A stretch of 64,000 bases of DNA. It comes from Nephrocerus scutellatus (taxonomy: Eukaryota; Arthropoda; Insecta; Diptera; Pipunculidae). The position numbers and the translations under genes were made by a program. Below are positions 39,180 through 51,986 of this stretch, in pieces. The notes below the pieces were generated by a model that worked only from the letters and a program-made list of their open reading frames with translations, was not told the DNA's origin and searched no databases. Position 1 is the stretch's first letter. Each line of letters begins with the position of its first letter. The DNA lies in NCBI GenBank assembly GCA_947095585.1, contig OX352763.1, positions 60,483,016 through 60,547,015 on the forward strand. The letters are read 5' to 3'.

Positions 39180-42100
39180 GCCAGATCCCAGAATTTCCAT
39201 AGGAACAAGTCTTATAATCACATACTAGTCCTACATTCCGAGTTTCATACGAATCCCTTGAGAAATGGCTTGGTTCCAAAAATCCCAGACCCTATTGGCC
39301 AGATCCCAGAATTTCCATAGGAACAAGTCTTATAGTCACATATTAGTCCTACATTCCGAGTTTCATGCGAATCTCTTGGGAAATGGCTTGGTTCCAAAAG
39401 TCCCAGACCCTATTGGCCAGATGCCAGAATTTCCATAGGACCAAGTCTTATAGTCACATATTAGTCCTACATTCCGAGTTTCATGCGAATCTCTTGGGAA
39501 ATGGCTTGGTTCCAAAAATCCCAGACCCTATTGGCCAGATCCCAGAATTTCCATAGGAACAAGTCTTATAGTCACATATTAGTCCTACATTCCGAGTTTC
39601 ATACGAATCCCTTGAGAAATGACTTGGTTCCAAAAATCCCAGACCCTATTGGCCAGATCCAATAATTTCCATAGGAACAAGTCTTATAGTCACATATTAG
39701 TCCTACATTCCGAGTTTCATACGAATCCCTTGAGAAATGGCTTGGTTCCAAAAATCCCAGACCCCATTGGCCAGATCCCAGAATTTCGATAGGAACAAGT
39801 CTTATAGTCACATATTAGTCCTACATTCCGAGTTTCATACGAATCCATTGAGAAATGGCTTGGTTCCAAAAATCCCAGACCCTATTGGCCAGATCCCAGA
39901 ATTTCCATAGGAACAAGTCTTATAGTCACATATTAGTCCTACATTCCGAGTTTCATGCGAATCTCTTAGGAAATGGCATGGTTCCAAAAATTCCAGACCC
40001 TATTGGCCAGATCCCAGAATTTCCATAGGAACAAGTCTTATAGTCACATATTAGTCCTACATTCCGAGTTTCATATGAATGCCTTGAGAAATGGCTTGGT
40101 TCCAAAAATCCCAGACCCTATTGGCCAGATTCCAGAATTTCCATAGGAACAAGTCTTATAGTCACATATTAGTCCTACATTCCGAGTTTCATACGAATCC
40201 CTTGAGAAATGGCTTGGTTCCAAAAATCCCAGACCCTATTGGCCAGATCCCAGAATTTCCATAGGAACAAGTCTTATAGTCACATATTAGTCCTACATTC
40301 CGAGTTTCATGCGAATCTCTTGGAAAATGGCTTGGTTCCAAAAATCCCAGACCCTATTGGCCAGATCCCAGAATTTCCATAGGAACAAGTCTTATAGTCA
40401 CATATTAGTCCTACATTCCGAGTTTCATGCGAATCTCTTGGGAAATGGCTTGGTTCCAAAAATCCCTGACCCTATTGGCCAGATCCCAGAATTTCCATAG
40501 GAACAAGTCTTATAGTCACATATTAGTCCTACATTCCGAGTTTCATACGAATCCCTTGAGAAATGGCTTGGTTCCAAAAATCCCAGACCCTATTGGCCAG
40601 ATCCAATAATTTCCATAGGAACAAGTCTTATAGTCACATATTAGTCCTACATTCCGAGTTTCATACGAATCCCTTGAGAAATGGCTTGGTTTCAAAAATC
40701 CCAGATCCCATTGGCCAGATCCCAGAATTTCGATAGGAACAAGTCTTATAGTCACATATTAGTCCTACATTCCGAGTTTCATACGAATCCCTTGAGAAAT
40801 GGCTTGGTTCCAAAAATCCCAGACCCTATTGGCCAGATCCAATAATTTCCATAGGAACAAGTCTTATAGTCACATATTAGTCCTACATTCCGAGTTTCAT
40901 ACGAATCCCTTGAGAAATGGCTTGGTTCCAAAAATCCCAGATCCCATTGGCCAGATCCCAGAATTTCGATAGGAACAAGTCTTATAGTCACATATTAGTC
41001 CTACATTCCGAGTTTCATACGAATTCCTTGAGAAATGGCTTGGTTCCAAAAATCCCAGACCCTATTGGCCAGATCCCAGAATTTCCATAAGAACAAGTCT
41101 TATAGTCACATATTAGTCCTACATTCCGAGTTTCATGCGAATCTCTTGGGAAATGGCATGGTTCCAAAAATCCCAGACCCTATTGTCCTACATTCCGAGT
41201 TTCATGCGAATCTCTTGGGAATGGCTTGGTTCCAAAAATCCCAGACCCTATTGGCCAGATCCCAGAATTTCAATAGAAACAAGTCTTATAGTCACATATT
41301 AGTCCTACATTCCGAGTTTCATACGAATGCCTTGAGAAATGGCTTGGTTCCAAAAATCCCAGACCCTATTGGCCAGATCCCAGAATTTCCATAGGAACAA
41401 GTCTTATAGTCACATTTTAGTCCTACATTCCGAGTTTCATACGAATGCCTTGAGAAATGGCTTGGTTCCAAAAATCCCAGACCCTATTGGCCAGATCCCA
41501 GAATTTCCATAGGAACAAGTCTTATAATCACATACTAGTCCTACATTCCGAGTTTCATACGAATCCCTTGAGAAATGGCTTGGTTCCAAAAATCCCAGAC
41601 CCTATTGGCCAGATCCCAGAATTTCCATAGGAACAAGTCTTATAGTCACATATTAGTCCTACATTCCGAGTTTCATGCGACTCTCTTGGGAAATGGCTTG
41701 GTTCCAAAAGTCCCAGACCCTATTGGCCAGATCCCAGAATTTCCATAGGACCAAGTCTTATAGTCACATATTAGTCCTACATTCCGAGTTTCATGCGAAT
41801 CTCTTGGGAAATGGCTTGGTTCCAAAAATTCCAGACCCTATTGGCCAGATCCCAGAATTTCCATAGGAACAAGTCTTATAGTCACATATTAGTCCTACAT
41901 TCCGAGTTTCATACGAATCCCTTGAGAAATGACTTGGTTCCAAAAATCTGGTTCCAAAAATCCCAGATCCCATTGGCCAGATCCCAGAATTTCGATAGGA
42001 ACAAGTCTTATAGTCACATATTAGTCCTACATTCCGAGTTTCATACGAATCCATTGAGAAATGGCTTGGTTCCAAAAATCCCAGACCCTATTGGCCAGAT

Positions 42101-45100
42101 CCCAGAATTTCCATAGGAACAAGTCTTATAGTCACATATTAGTCCTACATTCCGAGTTTCATGCGAATCTCTTGGGAAATGGCATGGTTCCAAAAATCCC
42201 AGACCCTATTGGCCAGATCCCAGAATTTCCATAGGAACAAGTCTTATAATCACATACTAGTCCTACATTCCGAGTTTCATACGAATCCCTTGAGAAATGG
42301 CTTGGTTCCAAAAATCCCAGACCCTATTGGCCAGATCCCAGAATTTCCATAGGAACAAGTCTTATAGTCACATATTAGTCCTACATTCCGAGTTTCATGC
42401 GAATCTCTTGGGAAATGGCTTGGTTCCAAAAGTCCCAGACCCTATTGGCCAGATGCCAGAATTTCCATAGGACCAAGCCTTATAGTCACATATTAGTCCT
42501 ACATTCCGAGTTTCATGCGAATCTCTTGGGAAATGGCTTGGTTCCAAAAATCCCAGACCCTATTGGCCAGATCCCAGAATTTCCATAGGAACAAGTCTTA
42601 TAGTCACATATTAGTCCTACATTCCGAGTTTCATACGAATCCCTTGAGAAATGACTTGGTTCCAAAAATCCCAGACCCTATTGGCCAGATCCAATAATTT
42701 CCATAGGAACAAGTCTTATAGTCACATATTAGTCCTACATTCCGAGTTTCATACGAATCCCTTGAGAAATGGCTTGGTTCCAAAAATCCCAGACCCCATT
42801 GGCCAGATCCCAGAATTTCGATAGGAACAAGTCTTATAGTCACATATTAGTCCTACATTCCGAGTTTCATACGAATCCATTGAGAAATGGCTTGGTTCCA
42901 AAAATCCCAGACCCTATTGGCCAGATCCCAGAATTTCCATAGGAACAAGTCTTATAGTCACATATTAGTCCTACATTCCGAGTTTCATGCGAATCTCTTA
43001 GGAAATGGCATGGTTCCAAAAATTCCAGACCCTATTGGCCAGATCCCAGAATTTCCATAGGAACAAGTCTTATAGTCACATATTAGTCCTACATTCCGAG
43101 TTTCATATGAATGCCTTGAGAAATGGCTTGGTTCCAAAAATCCCAGACCCTATTGGCCAGATTCCAGAATTTCCATAGGAACAAGTCTTATAGTCACATA
43201 TTAGTCCTACATTCCGAGTTTCATACGAATCCCTTGAGAAATGGCTTGGTTCCAAAAATCCCAGACCCTATTGGCCAGATCCCAGAATTTCCATAGGAAC
43301 AAGTCTTATAGTCACATATTAGTCCTTCATTCCGAGTTTCATGCGAATCTCTTGGAAAATGGCTTGGTTCCAAAAATCCCAGACCCTATTGGCCAGATCC
43401 CAGAATTTCCATAGGAACAAGTCTTATAGTCACATATTAGTCCTAGATTCCGAGTTTCATGCGAATCTCTTGGGAAATGGCTTGGTTCCAAAAATCCCAG
43501 ACCCTATTGGCCAGATCCCAGAATTTCCATAGGAACAAGTCTTATAGTCACATATTAGTCCTACATTCCGAGTTTCATACGAATCCCTTGAGAAATGGCT
43601 TGGTTCCAAAAATCCCAGACCCTATTGGCCAGATCCAATAATTTCCATAGGAACAAGTCTTATAGTCACATATTAGTCCTACATTCCGAGTTTCATACGA
43701 ATCCCTTGAGAAATGGCTTGGTTTCAAAAATCCCAGATCCCATTGGCCAGATCCCAGAATTTCGATAGGAACAAGTCTTATAGTCACATATTAGTCCTAC
43801 ATTCCGAGTTTCATACGAATCCCTTGAGAAATGGCTTGGTTCCAAAAATCCCAGACCCTATTGGCCAGATCCAATAATTTCCATAGGAACAAGTCTTATA
43901 GTCACATATTAGTCCTACATTCCGAGTTTCATACGAATCCCTTGAGAAATGGCTTGGTTCCAAAAATCCCAGATCCCATTGGCCAGATCCCAGAATTTCG
44001 ATAGGAACAAGTCTTATAGTCACATATTAGTCCTACATTCCGAGTTTCATACGAATTCCTTGAGAAATGGCTTGGTTCCAAAAATCCCAGACCCTATTGG
44101 CCAGATCCCAGAATTTCCATAAGAACAAGTCTTATAGTCACATATTAGTCCTACATTCCGAGTTTCATGCGAATCTCTTGGGAAATGGCATGGTTCCAAA
44201 AATCCCAGACCCTATTGTCCTACATTCCGAGTTTCATGCGAATCTCTTGGGAATGGCTTGGTTCCAAAAATCCCAGACCCTATTGGCCAGATCCCAGAAT
44301 TTCAATAGAAACAAGTCTTATAGTCACATATTAGTCCTACATTCCGAGTTTCATACGAATGCCTTGAGAAATGGCTTGGTTCCAAAAATCCCAGACCCTA
44401 TTGGCCAGATCCCAGAATTTCCATAGGAACAAGTCTTATAGTCACATTTTAGTCCTACATTCCGAGTTTCATACGAATGCCTTGAGAAATGGCTTGGTTC
44501 CAAAAATCCCAGACCCTATTGGCCAGATCCCAGAATTTCCATAGGAACAAGTCTTATAATCACATACTAGTCCTACATTCCGAGTTTCATACGAATCCCT
44601 TGAGAAATGGCTTGGTTCCAAAAATCCCAGACCCTATTGGCCAGATCCCAGAATTTCCATAGGAACAAGTCTTATAGTCACATATTAGTCCTACATTCCG
44701 AGTTTCATGCGAATCTCTTGGGAAATGGCTTGGTTCCAAAAGTCCCAGACCCTATTGGCCAGATCCCAGAATTTCCATAGGACCAAGTCTTATAGTCACA
44801 TATTAGTCCTACATTCCGAGTTTCATGCGAATCTCTTGGGAAATGGCTTGGTTCCAAAAATTCCAGACCCTATTGGCCAGATCCCAGAATTTCCATAGGA
44901 ACAAGTCTTATAGTCACATATTAGTCCTACATTCCGAGTTTCATACGAATCCCTTGAGAAATGACTTGGTTCCAAAAATCTGGTTCCAAAAATCCCAGAT
45001 CCCATTGGCCAGATCCCAGAATTTCGATAGGAACAAGTCTTATAGTCACATATTAGTCCTACATTCCGAGTTTCATACGAATCCATTGAGAAATGGCTTG

Positions 45101-45235
45101 GTTCCAAAAATCCCAGACCCTATTGGCCAGATCCCAGAATTTCCATAGGAACAAGTCTTATAGTCACATATTAGTCCTACATTCCGAGTTTCATGCGAAT
45201 CTCTTGGGAAATGGCATGGTTCCAAAAATCCCAGA
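39180..45235 (+). repeat. 3032-bp segment, two tandem copies
   Basis: Copies at about 39180-42211 and 42212-45235. Variants repeat at an offset of 3032, including the internal junction CCAAAAATCTGGTTCC (41941/44973), the truncated monomer TATTGTCCTACATTCC (41183/44215) and AGATGCCAGAATTT (39420/42452). The period is 36 bases short of 26 monomers because these shortened monomers are included. A single substitution (ATGCGACTCTCTTGGG at 41675) separates the copies there. Confidence 0.9.
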
Positions 45236-45315
45236 CTCTATTGGCCAGATCTCAGAATTTCCATAGGAACAAGTCTTATAGTCACATATTAGTCCTACAT
45301 TCTGAGTTTCATACG

Positions 45316-47316
45316 AATGTCTCGTAATAGTGTCTCGCAACAGTGTGAGCACTTCTAACAGTTTATCACTTAACATTTGACTTTTTTAAAAAGCACGCCA
45401 TATACCTTGTAGTGAGACGTTGTCACGTCAAAAGGGAAACTTAACTGTAACGCAGACACCCTAACTAGAATCAAACACAATAACCCAAATACTTTTTACC
45501 CCTTCGACATTAACATAAATAACATTTCTACAACAGTTTTAGGTACAGGAGGTACAACAGTGCATTCTGCATACGAAAATTTAAATGACGGAATACCAAT
45601 TTCAGAAAAACCCTTAAATGAATTTAATCTTCAAATTATCTTACAAAAAGGAATGAATGAACACCTACAACAACCGAAATAATTTTTAAAAACAAGCAAC
45701 GCAAAACAACGCAAATAAAATTTTTCGACTTATAAAATGCACAGACCTACTAAAGGACATACAATCAAATGACGAACAGGATCAGATAATAAATGAATAT
45801 CATGAGAATAATAACCACCGAGGAATAAACGAAACACTATTACACTTAAAAAGTAAATACTACTTTCCTTTTATGAAAACAAAAATAACACAGACAATAA
45901 ATAACTGCGAAAGATGTCAGCTTCTCAAATATGGCAGATTACCCCAAAAAAAACCCCCGAAAATCCTGTTAAACCCCTTGATATGCTGCATATAGATTTT
46001 TACACTATCAACCACACAACTATATTGACAATTATCGACAAATTCTCAAAATTCGCCTCAGCGTATACATTAACAGGAAGAAACAGTATCTCAATTTTAA
46101 AATCAATTCAACATTATATTATTGTACATGGGTTACCTAATAAACTGATTTGCGATCAGGGTTCCGAATTTTCAAGTAATATATTTAAAGACTTTTGTAA
46201 TCAATTCGACATAAATTTGCATTTCACTTCCTTTCAACAAACTTCCAGTAACGACTTCACTCGACTCTAACAGAAATCTATAGAATTATAACAGCAAAAC
46301 GGAAAGAAAAAAATTTAGGCCTAGACCATTAAGAAATTATGACAGAAACAATTAAAACATACAATAATGCAATTCATTCTTTAACAAAATTTGCATCCTA
46401 TGAGTTATTTTATGGGATTCAATAAAAACATAAAATTCAATAACGAACATCAATTAAATTAATACAAAGAAATATTATACCCGGAAATTAAAATTAAAAT
46501 ATTCCTTTTGTCATATTCGCAGCCGATACTGAAGCATTCATTTATTCAGATCATTCTTGTCCACCGGTTGAATTGGACTGTGTCGCGTTGGTTTTCTAAT
46601 AATTATAAATCATTAGATTTTCATAAGTTTAAATTCGTTATCATAAGTTTTGATTAAATTCGTACTTAATTATAATTAATAATAAATAAATTATATAAAT
46701 ATATAAATTAATAATAAATATTAAATAAAAAAAAGAGCAGGGTAGGCTGTGTCGAAGACACGGCCGTGGGTTTTGAGCGTGAAAACGTCTGTCCGGGACG
46801 AAAGAAAAGAAAACAAAGAACTTGTTGTCTGTGGGACATAAACACGGACGGATATATTAAAAAAAATTTCTATACTAAATACAAGTCCTACGACTGGCAC
46901 CGTAGCTCATCACATACATCATCATCACATCACATTATATATAAATTATTTATAAGCGAATTTTAATGTTCTTAACCACTAACATTGAAGTTGCTGCATA
47001 TTGCATATTACTGCCCAAACACAGTAATGCAGCTTTTGGTTTTAACTCACATACACACATGATCATCAATCACATCACATACAACAGAATAAATAATTTA
47101 TAAGCTGATTTAAATGTTCATAACAATTTATTGTGAGGTGGGTACATATTAAATATATCATATCACTGCACAAACATAGTAATGCAGTTGCGTCGATAGT
47201 AGTAGGAGAAGTAAGAGCTGTTAAAAAAATATGTGCGTGTAATTTTTACTCGCGGTTAGAGTGAAATTCTTTGACGTTGTGGCCTATATTACGATTAAAT
47301 TAAAAGGCACGAGTCG
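45316..47316 (+). repeat. Core 9 (2001 bp)
   Basis: Sister of core 10. Both begin with CGAATGTCTCGTAATAG, lack ~200 bp between CGCAAAACAACGC and AAATAAAATTTTTCG, and share small integrase deletions. The hairpin and the AT tract are intact. Confidence 0.9.
45421..46457 (+). pseudogene. Ty3/Gypsy pol remnant lacking catalytic Glu (core 9)
   Basis: RNase H stub, HHCC region and the first two catalytic Asp (LHIDFY, ICDQGSEF) are visible. A 13-bp loss between two AACG repeats at ~46253 removes the codons for AAVE, so the catalytic glutamate is gone and the frame shifts. Downstream, GACCATTAAGAA is a stop and an 11-bp loss follows TTTTATGGG. The region with the shared stop TATTCTTAACATT is deleted. 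Core 10 has the same lesions. Confidence 0.9.
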
Positions 47317-50300
47317 CTTGAGAAATTGCTTTGTTCCCGAAATTCCAGACCATAATGATCATATTCCAGAATTCCCATAGGAAGAAGTCTTATAGTCGCA
47401 TATTAGTCCTACATTCCGAGTTTCATACGAATCCCTTGAGAAATGCCTTGGTTTCAAAAATCCCAGACCCTATTGGCCAGATCCCAGAATTTCCATAGGA
47501 ACAAGTCTTATAGTCACATTTTAGTCCTATATTCCGAGTTTCATACGAATGCCTTGAGAAATGGCTTGGTTCCAAAAATCCCAGACCCTATTGGCCAGAT
47601 CCCAGAATTTCCATAGGAACAAGTCTTATAATCACATACTAGTCCTACATTCCGAGTTTCATACGAATCCCTTGAGAAATGGCTTGGTTCCAAAAATCCC
47701 AGACCCTATTGGCCAGATCCCAGAATTTCCATAGGAACAAGTCTTATAGTCACATATTAGTCCTACATTCCGAGTTTCATGCGAATCTCTTGGGAAATGG
47801 CTTGGTTCCAAAAGTCCCAGACCCTATTGGCCAGATGCCAGAATTTCCATAGGACCAAGTCTTATAGTCCCATATTAGTCCTACATTCCGAGTTTCGTGC
47901 GAATCTCTTGGGAAATGGCTTGGTTCCAAAAATCCCAGACCCTATTGGCCAGATCCCAGAATTTCCATAGGAACAAGTCTTATAGTCACATATTAGTCCT
48001 ACATTCCGAGTTTCATACGAATCCCTTGAGAAATGACTTGGTTCCAAAAATCTGGTTCCAAAAATCCCAGATCCCATTGGCCAGATCCCAGAATTTCGAT
48101 AGGAACAAGTCTTATAGTCACATATTAGTCCTACATTCCGAGTTTCATACGAATCCATTGAGAAATGGCTTGGTTCCAAAAATCCCAGACCCTATTGGCC
48201 AGATCCCAGAATTTCCATAGGAACAAGTCTTATAGTCACATATTAGTCCTACATTCCGAGTTTCATGCGAATCTCTTGGGAAATGGCATGGTTCCAAAAA
48301 TCCCAGACCCTATTGGCCAGATCCCAGAATTTCCATAGGACCAAGTCTTATAGTCACATATTAGTCCTACATTCCGAGTTTCATGCGAATCTCTTGGGAA
48401 ATGGCTTGGTTCCAAAAATCCCAGACCCTATTGGCCAGATCCCAGAATTTCCATAGGAACAAGTCTTATAGTCACATATTAGTCCTACATTCCGAGTTTC
48501 ATGCGAATCTCTTGGGAAATGGCTTGGTTCCAAAAATCCCAGACCCTATTGGCCAGATCCCAGAATTTCCATAGGAACAAGTCTTATAGTCACATATTAG
48601 TCCTACATTCCGAGTTTCATACGAATCCCTTGAGAAATGGCTTGGTTCCAAAAATCCCAGACCCTATTGGCCAGATCCAATAATTTCCATAGGAACAAGT
48701 CTTATAGTCACATATTAGTCCTACATTCCGAGTTTCATACAAATCCCTTGAGAAATGGCTTGGTTCCAAAAATCCCAGATCCCATTGGCCAGATCCCAGA
48801 ATTTCGATAGGAACAAGTCTTGTAGTCAGATATTAGTCCTACATTCCGAGTTTCATACGAATCCCTTGAGAAATGGCTTGGTTCCAAAAATCCCAGACCC
48901 TATTGGCCAGATCCCAGAATTTCCATAGGAACAAGTCTTATAGTCACATATTAGTCCTACATTCCGAGTTTCATACGAATCCCTTGAGAAATGGCTTGGT
49001 TCCAAAAATCCCAGATCCCATTGGCCAGATCCCAGAATTTCGATAGGAACAAGTCTTAAAGTCACATATTAGTTACATTCCGAGTTTCATACGAATCCCT
49101 TGAGAAATGGCTTGGTTCTAAAAATCCCAGACCCTATTGGCCAGATCCCAGAATTTCCATAAGAACAAGTCTTATAGTCACATATTAGTCCTACATTCCG
49201 AGTTTCATGCGAATATCTTGGGAAATGGCATGGTTCCAAAAATCCCAGACCCTATTGGCCAGATCCCAGAATTTCCATAGGAACAAGTCTTATAGTCACA
49301 TATTAGTCCTACATTCCGAGTTTCATGCGAATCTCTTGGGAAATGGCTTGGTTCCAAAAATCCCAGACCCCATTGGCCAGATTCCAGAATTTCCATAGAA
49401 ACAAGTCTTATAGTCACATATAAGTCCTACATTCCGAGTTTCATACGAATGCCTTGCGAAATGGCTTGGTTCCAAAAATCCCAGACCCTATTGGCTAGAT
49501 CCCAGAATTTCAATAGGAACAAGTCTTATAGTCACATATTAGTCCTACATTCCGAGTTTCATACGAATCCCTTGAGAAATGCCTTGGTTCCAAAAATCCC
49601 AGACCCTATTGGCCAGATCCCAGAATTTCCATAGGAACAAGTCTTATAGTCACATATTAGTCCTACATTCCGAGTTTCATACGAATGCCTTGAGAAATGG
49701 CTTGGTTCCAAAAATCCCAGACCCTATTGGCCAGATCCCAGAATTTCCATAGGAACAAGTCTTATAATCACATACTAGTCCTACATTCCGAGTTTCATAC
49801 GAATCCCTTGAGAAATGGCTTGGTTCCAAAAATCCCAGACCCTATTGGCCAGATCCAATAATTTCCATAGGAACAAGTCTTATAGTCACATATTAGTCCT
49901 ACATTCCGAGTTTCATACAAATCCCTTGAGAAATGGCTTGGTTCCAAAAATCCCAGATCCCATTGGCCAGATCCCAGAATTTCGATAGGAACAAGTCTTA
50001 TAGTCAGATATTAGTCCTACATTCCGAGTTTCATACGAATCCCTTGAGAAATGGCTTGGTTCCAAAAATCCCAGACCCTATTGGCCAGATCCCAGAATTT
50101 CCATAGGAACAAGTCTTATAGTCACATATTAGTCCTACATTCCGAGTTTCATACGAATCCCTTGAGAAATGGCTTGGTTCCAAAAATCCCAGATCCCATT
50201 GGCCAGATCCCAGAATTTCGATAGGAACAAGTCTTAAAGTCACATATTAGTTACATTCCGAGTTTCATACGAATCCCTTGAGAAATGGCTTGGTTCTAAA

Positions 50301-51492
50301 AATCCCAGACCCTATTGGCCAGATCCCAGAATTTCCATAAGAACAAGTCTTATAGTCACATATTAGTCCTACATTCCGAGTTTCATGCGAATATCTTGGG
50401 AAATGGCATGGTTCCAAAAATCCCAGACCCTATTGGCCAGATCCCAGAATTTCCATAGGAACAAGTCTTATAGTCACATATTAGTCCTACATTCCGAGTT
50501 TCATGCGAATCTCTTGGGAAATGGCTTGGTTCCAAAAATCCCAGACCCCATTGGCCAGATTCCAGAATTTCCATAGAAACAAGTCTTATAGTCACATATA
50601 AGTCCTACATTCCGAGTTTCATACGAATGCCTTGCGAAATGGCTTGGTTCCAAAAATCCCAGACCCTATTGGCTAGATCCCAGAATTTCAATAGGAACAA
50701 GTCTTATAGTCACATATTAGTCCTACATTCCGAGTTTCATACGAATCCCTTGAGAAATGCCTTGGTTCCAAAAATCCCAGACCCTATTGGCCAGATCCCA
50801 GAATTTCCATAGGAACAAGTCTTATAGTCACATATTAGTCCTACATTCCGAGTTTCATACGAATGCCTTGAGAAATGGCTTGGTTCCAAAAATCCCAGAC
50901 CCTATTGGCCAGATCCCAGAATTTCCATAGGAACAAGTCTTATAATCACATACTAGTCCTACATTCCGAGTTTCATACGAATCCCTTGAGAAATGGCTTG
51001 GTTCCAAAAATCCCAGACCCTATTGGCCAGATCCCAGAATTTCCATAGGAACAAGTCTTATAGTCACATATTAGTCCTACATTCCGAGTTTCATGCGAAT
51101 CTCTTGGGAAATGGCTTGGTTCAAAAAATCCCAGACCCTATTGGCCAGATCCCAGAATTTCCATAGGACCAAGTCTTATAGTCACATATTAGTCCTACAT
51201 TCCGAGTTTCATGCGAGTCTCTTGGGAAATGGCTTGGTTCCAAAAATACCAGACCCTATTTGCCAGATCCCAGAATTTCCATAGGAACAAGTCTTATAGT
51301 CACATATTAGTCCTACATTCCGAGTTTCATACGAATCCCTTGAGAAATGGCTTGGTTCCAAAAATCCCAGACCCTATTGGCCAGATCCAATAATTTCCAT
51401 AGGAACAAGTCTTATAGTCACATATTAGTCCTACATTCCGAGTTTCATACGAATCCCTTGAGAAATGGCTTGGTTCCAAAAATCCCAGACCC
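47317..51492 (+). repeat. 118-bp satellite block 9, left of the LINE
   Basis: Standard edge monomer with GCTTTGTTCCC, then monomers related to the end of block 8: the CCAAAAATCTGGTTCC junction monomer is present again at ~48050, as at 41941 and 44973. The satellite lineages on the two sides of core 9 are therefore the same. The last monomer is cut at CCCAGACCC by the LINE. Confidence 0.95.
48598..51032 (+). repeat. 1178-bp segment, two tandem copies
   Basis: Copies start at about 48598 and 49776. Shared markers are CATACAAATCCC, TTCGATAGGAACAAGTCTTAAAG, ATTAGTTACATTCC (a 2-bp loss explaining 1178 rather than 1180), GCGAATATCTTGGG, CATATAAGTCC and GCCTTGCGAAATGG. The second copy ends near 51032, where AGATCCCAGAAT replaces AGATCCAATAAT. 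Confidence 0.9.
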
Positions 51493-51806
51493 AGATATAC
51501 AGCTTGCGCGTTCGCTCGTTCACAAAGTGCAAAGTGCAAAGTGCAGTGTGTGGCGTCCGTTCGTCCCATCCTCAACAGCTAAACAAAAGAAATTGGAGAA
51601 TTATGTTGTTGTATGCTTGCATACACAATGTGATAATCTAATTCTTTTGTAATTATATAACGGATTGTGAGTGTTTGTTTCTTTTGGTGATTTAACTCAT
51701 ATTGTTGTGAAGGCATAACACTGGCAACAATTTGTGTTGATAATCCAAATTGAGACATACTCTTCTCAATTCGGTTTAAAGAAGCGGTAAGTTGTGTATT
51801 TTGTGT

Positions 51807-51986
51807 ATGTTTGTCGTAGTTATGTGTGTTTTCAGAGTGGATCTCAGCAACATACGTGGGCTGAGAACGAATTCGTTCGCTGTGTTTAACCATGTACATG
51901 TCCACAGGCCAGCAATTTTGGCACTGAGTGAAACTCAGGTGTTTGATAATTCCGATGTTTCGGAACTCAGTTTCAACTCAGAGTGA
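51807..51986 (+). pseudogene. LINE endonuclease, N-terminal fragment
   Basis: From ATG 51807 (another in-frame ATG is at 51822) this frame reads into SNIRGLRTN and ILALSETQ, the first two conserved blocks of APE-type LINE endonucleases; the Glu of SETQ is the metal-binding residue. The frame stops at 51987. About one third of the usual endonuclease is missing between this fragment and the next frame, and the join lies in CTCAGTTTCAACTCAGAG, where a CTCAG repeat suggests a deletion by repeat-mediated joining. Confidence 0.8.

Larger units (their letters stand above)
25759..45315 (+). repeat. 118-bp satellite block 8, large array (~19.6 kb, ~166 monomers)
   Basis: Uninterrupted head-to-tail monomers between core 8 and core 9. 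Up to ~33 kb, TACGAATCCCTTGAG monomers dominate and are quite variable. From ~33.7 kb the ATGCGAATCTCTTGGG subtype is frequent and organised in multi-monomer repeats. Shortened monomers occur where parts were lost: 31455-31490, 38655-38665, ~38755, ~41190, 41945 and 44220. Monomers contain dyad symmetry (CTTGGTTCC ... CCTATTGG versus CCATAGGAACAAG). As 118 is not a multiple of three, the open frames in it drift and carry no consistent protein. Confidence 0.96.

Noticed and set aside
25759..45315. CRISPR-like array
   Set aside because: Monomers are contiguous with no unique spacers, and the surrounding elements are eukaryotic.
51493..51496. AGAT as a LINE target duplication
   Set aside because: AGAT appears at the left junction and A-GAT at the right, but four bases next to a poly-A tail in a repeat that itself contains AGATCC is not convincing.
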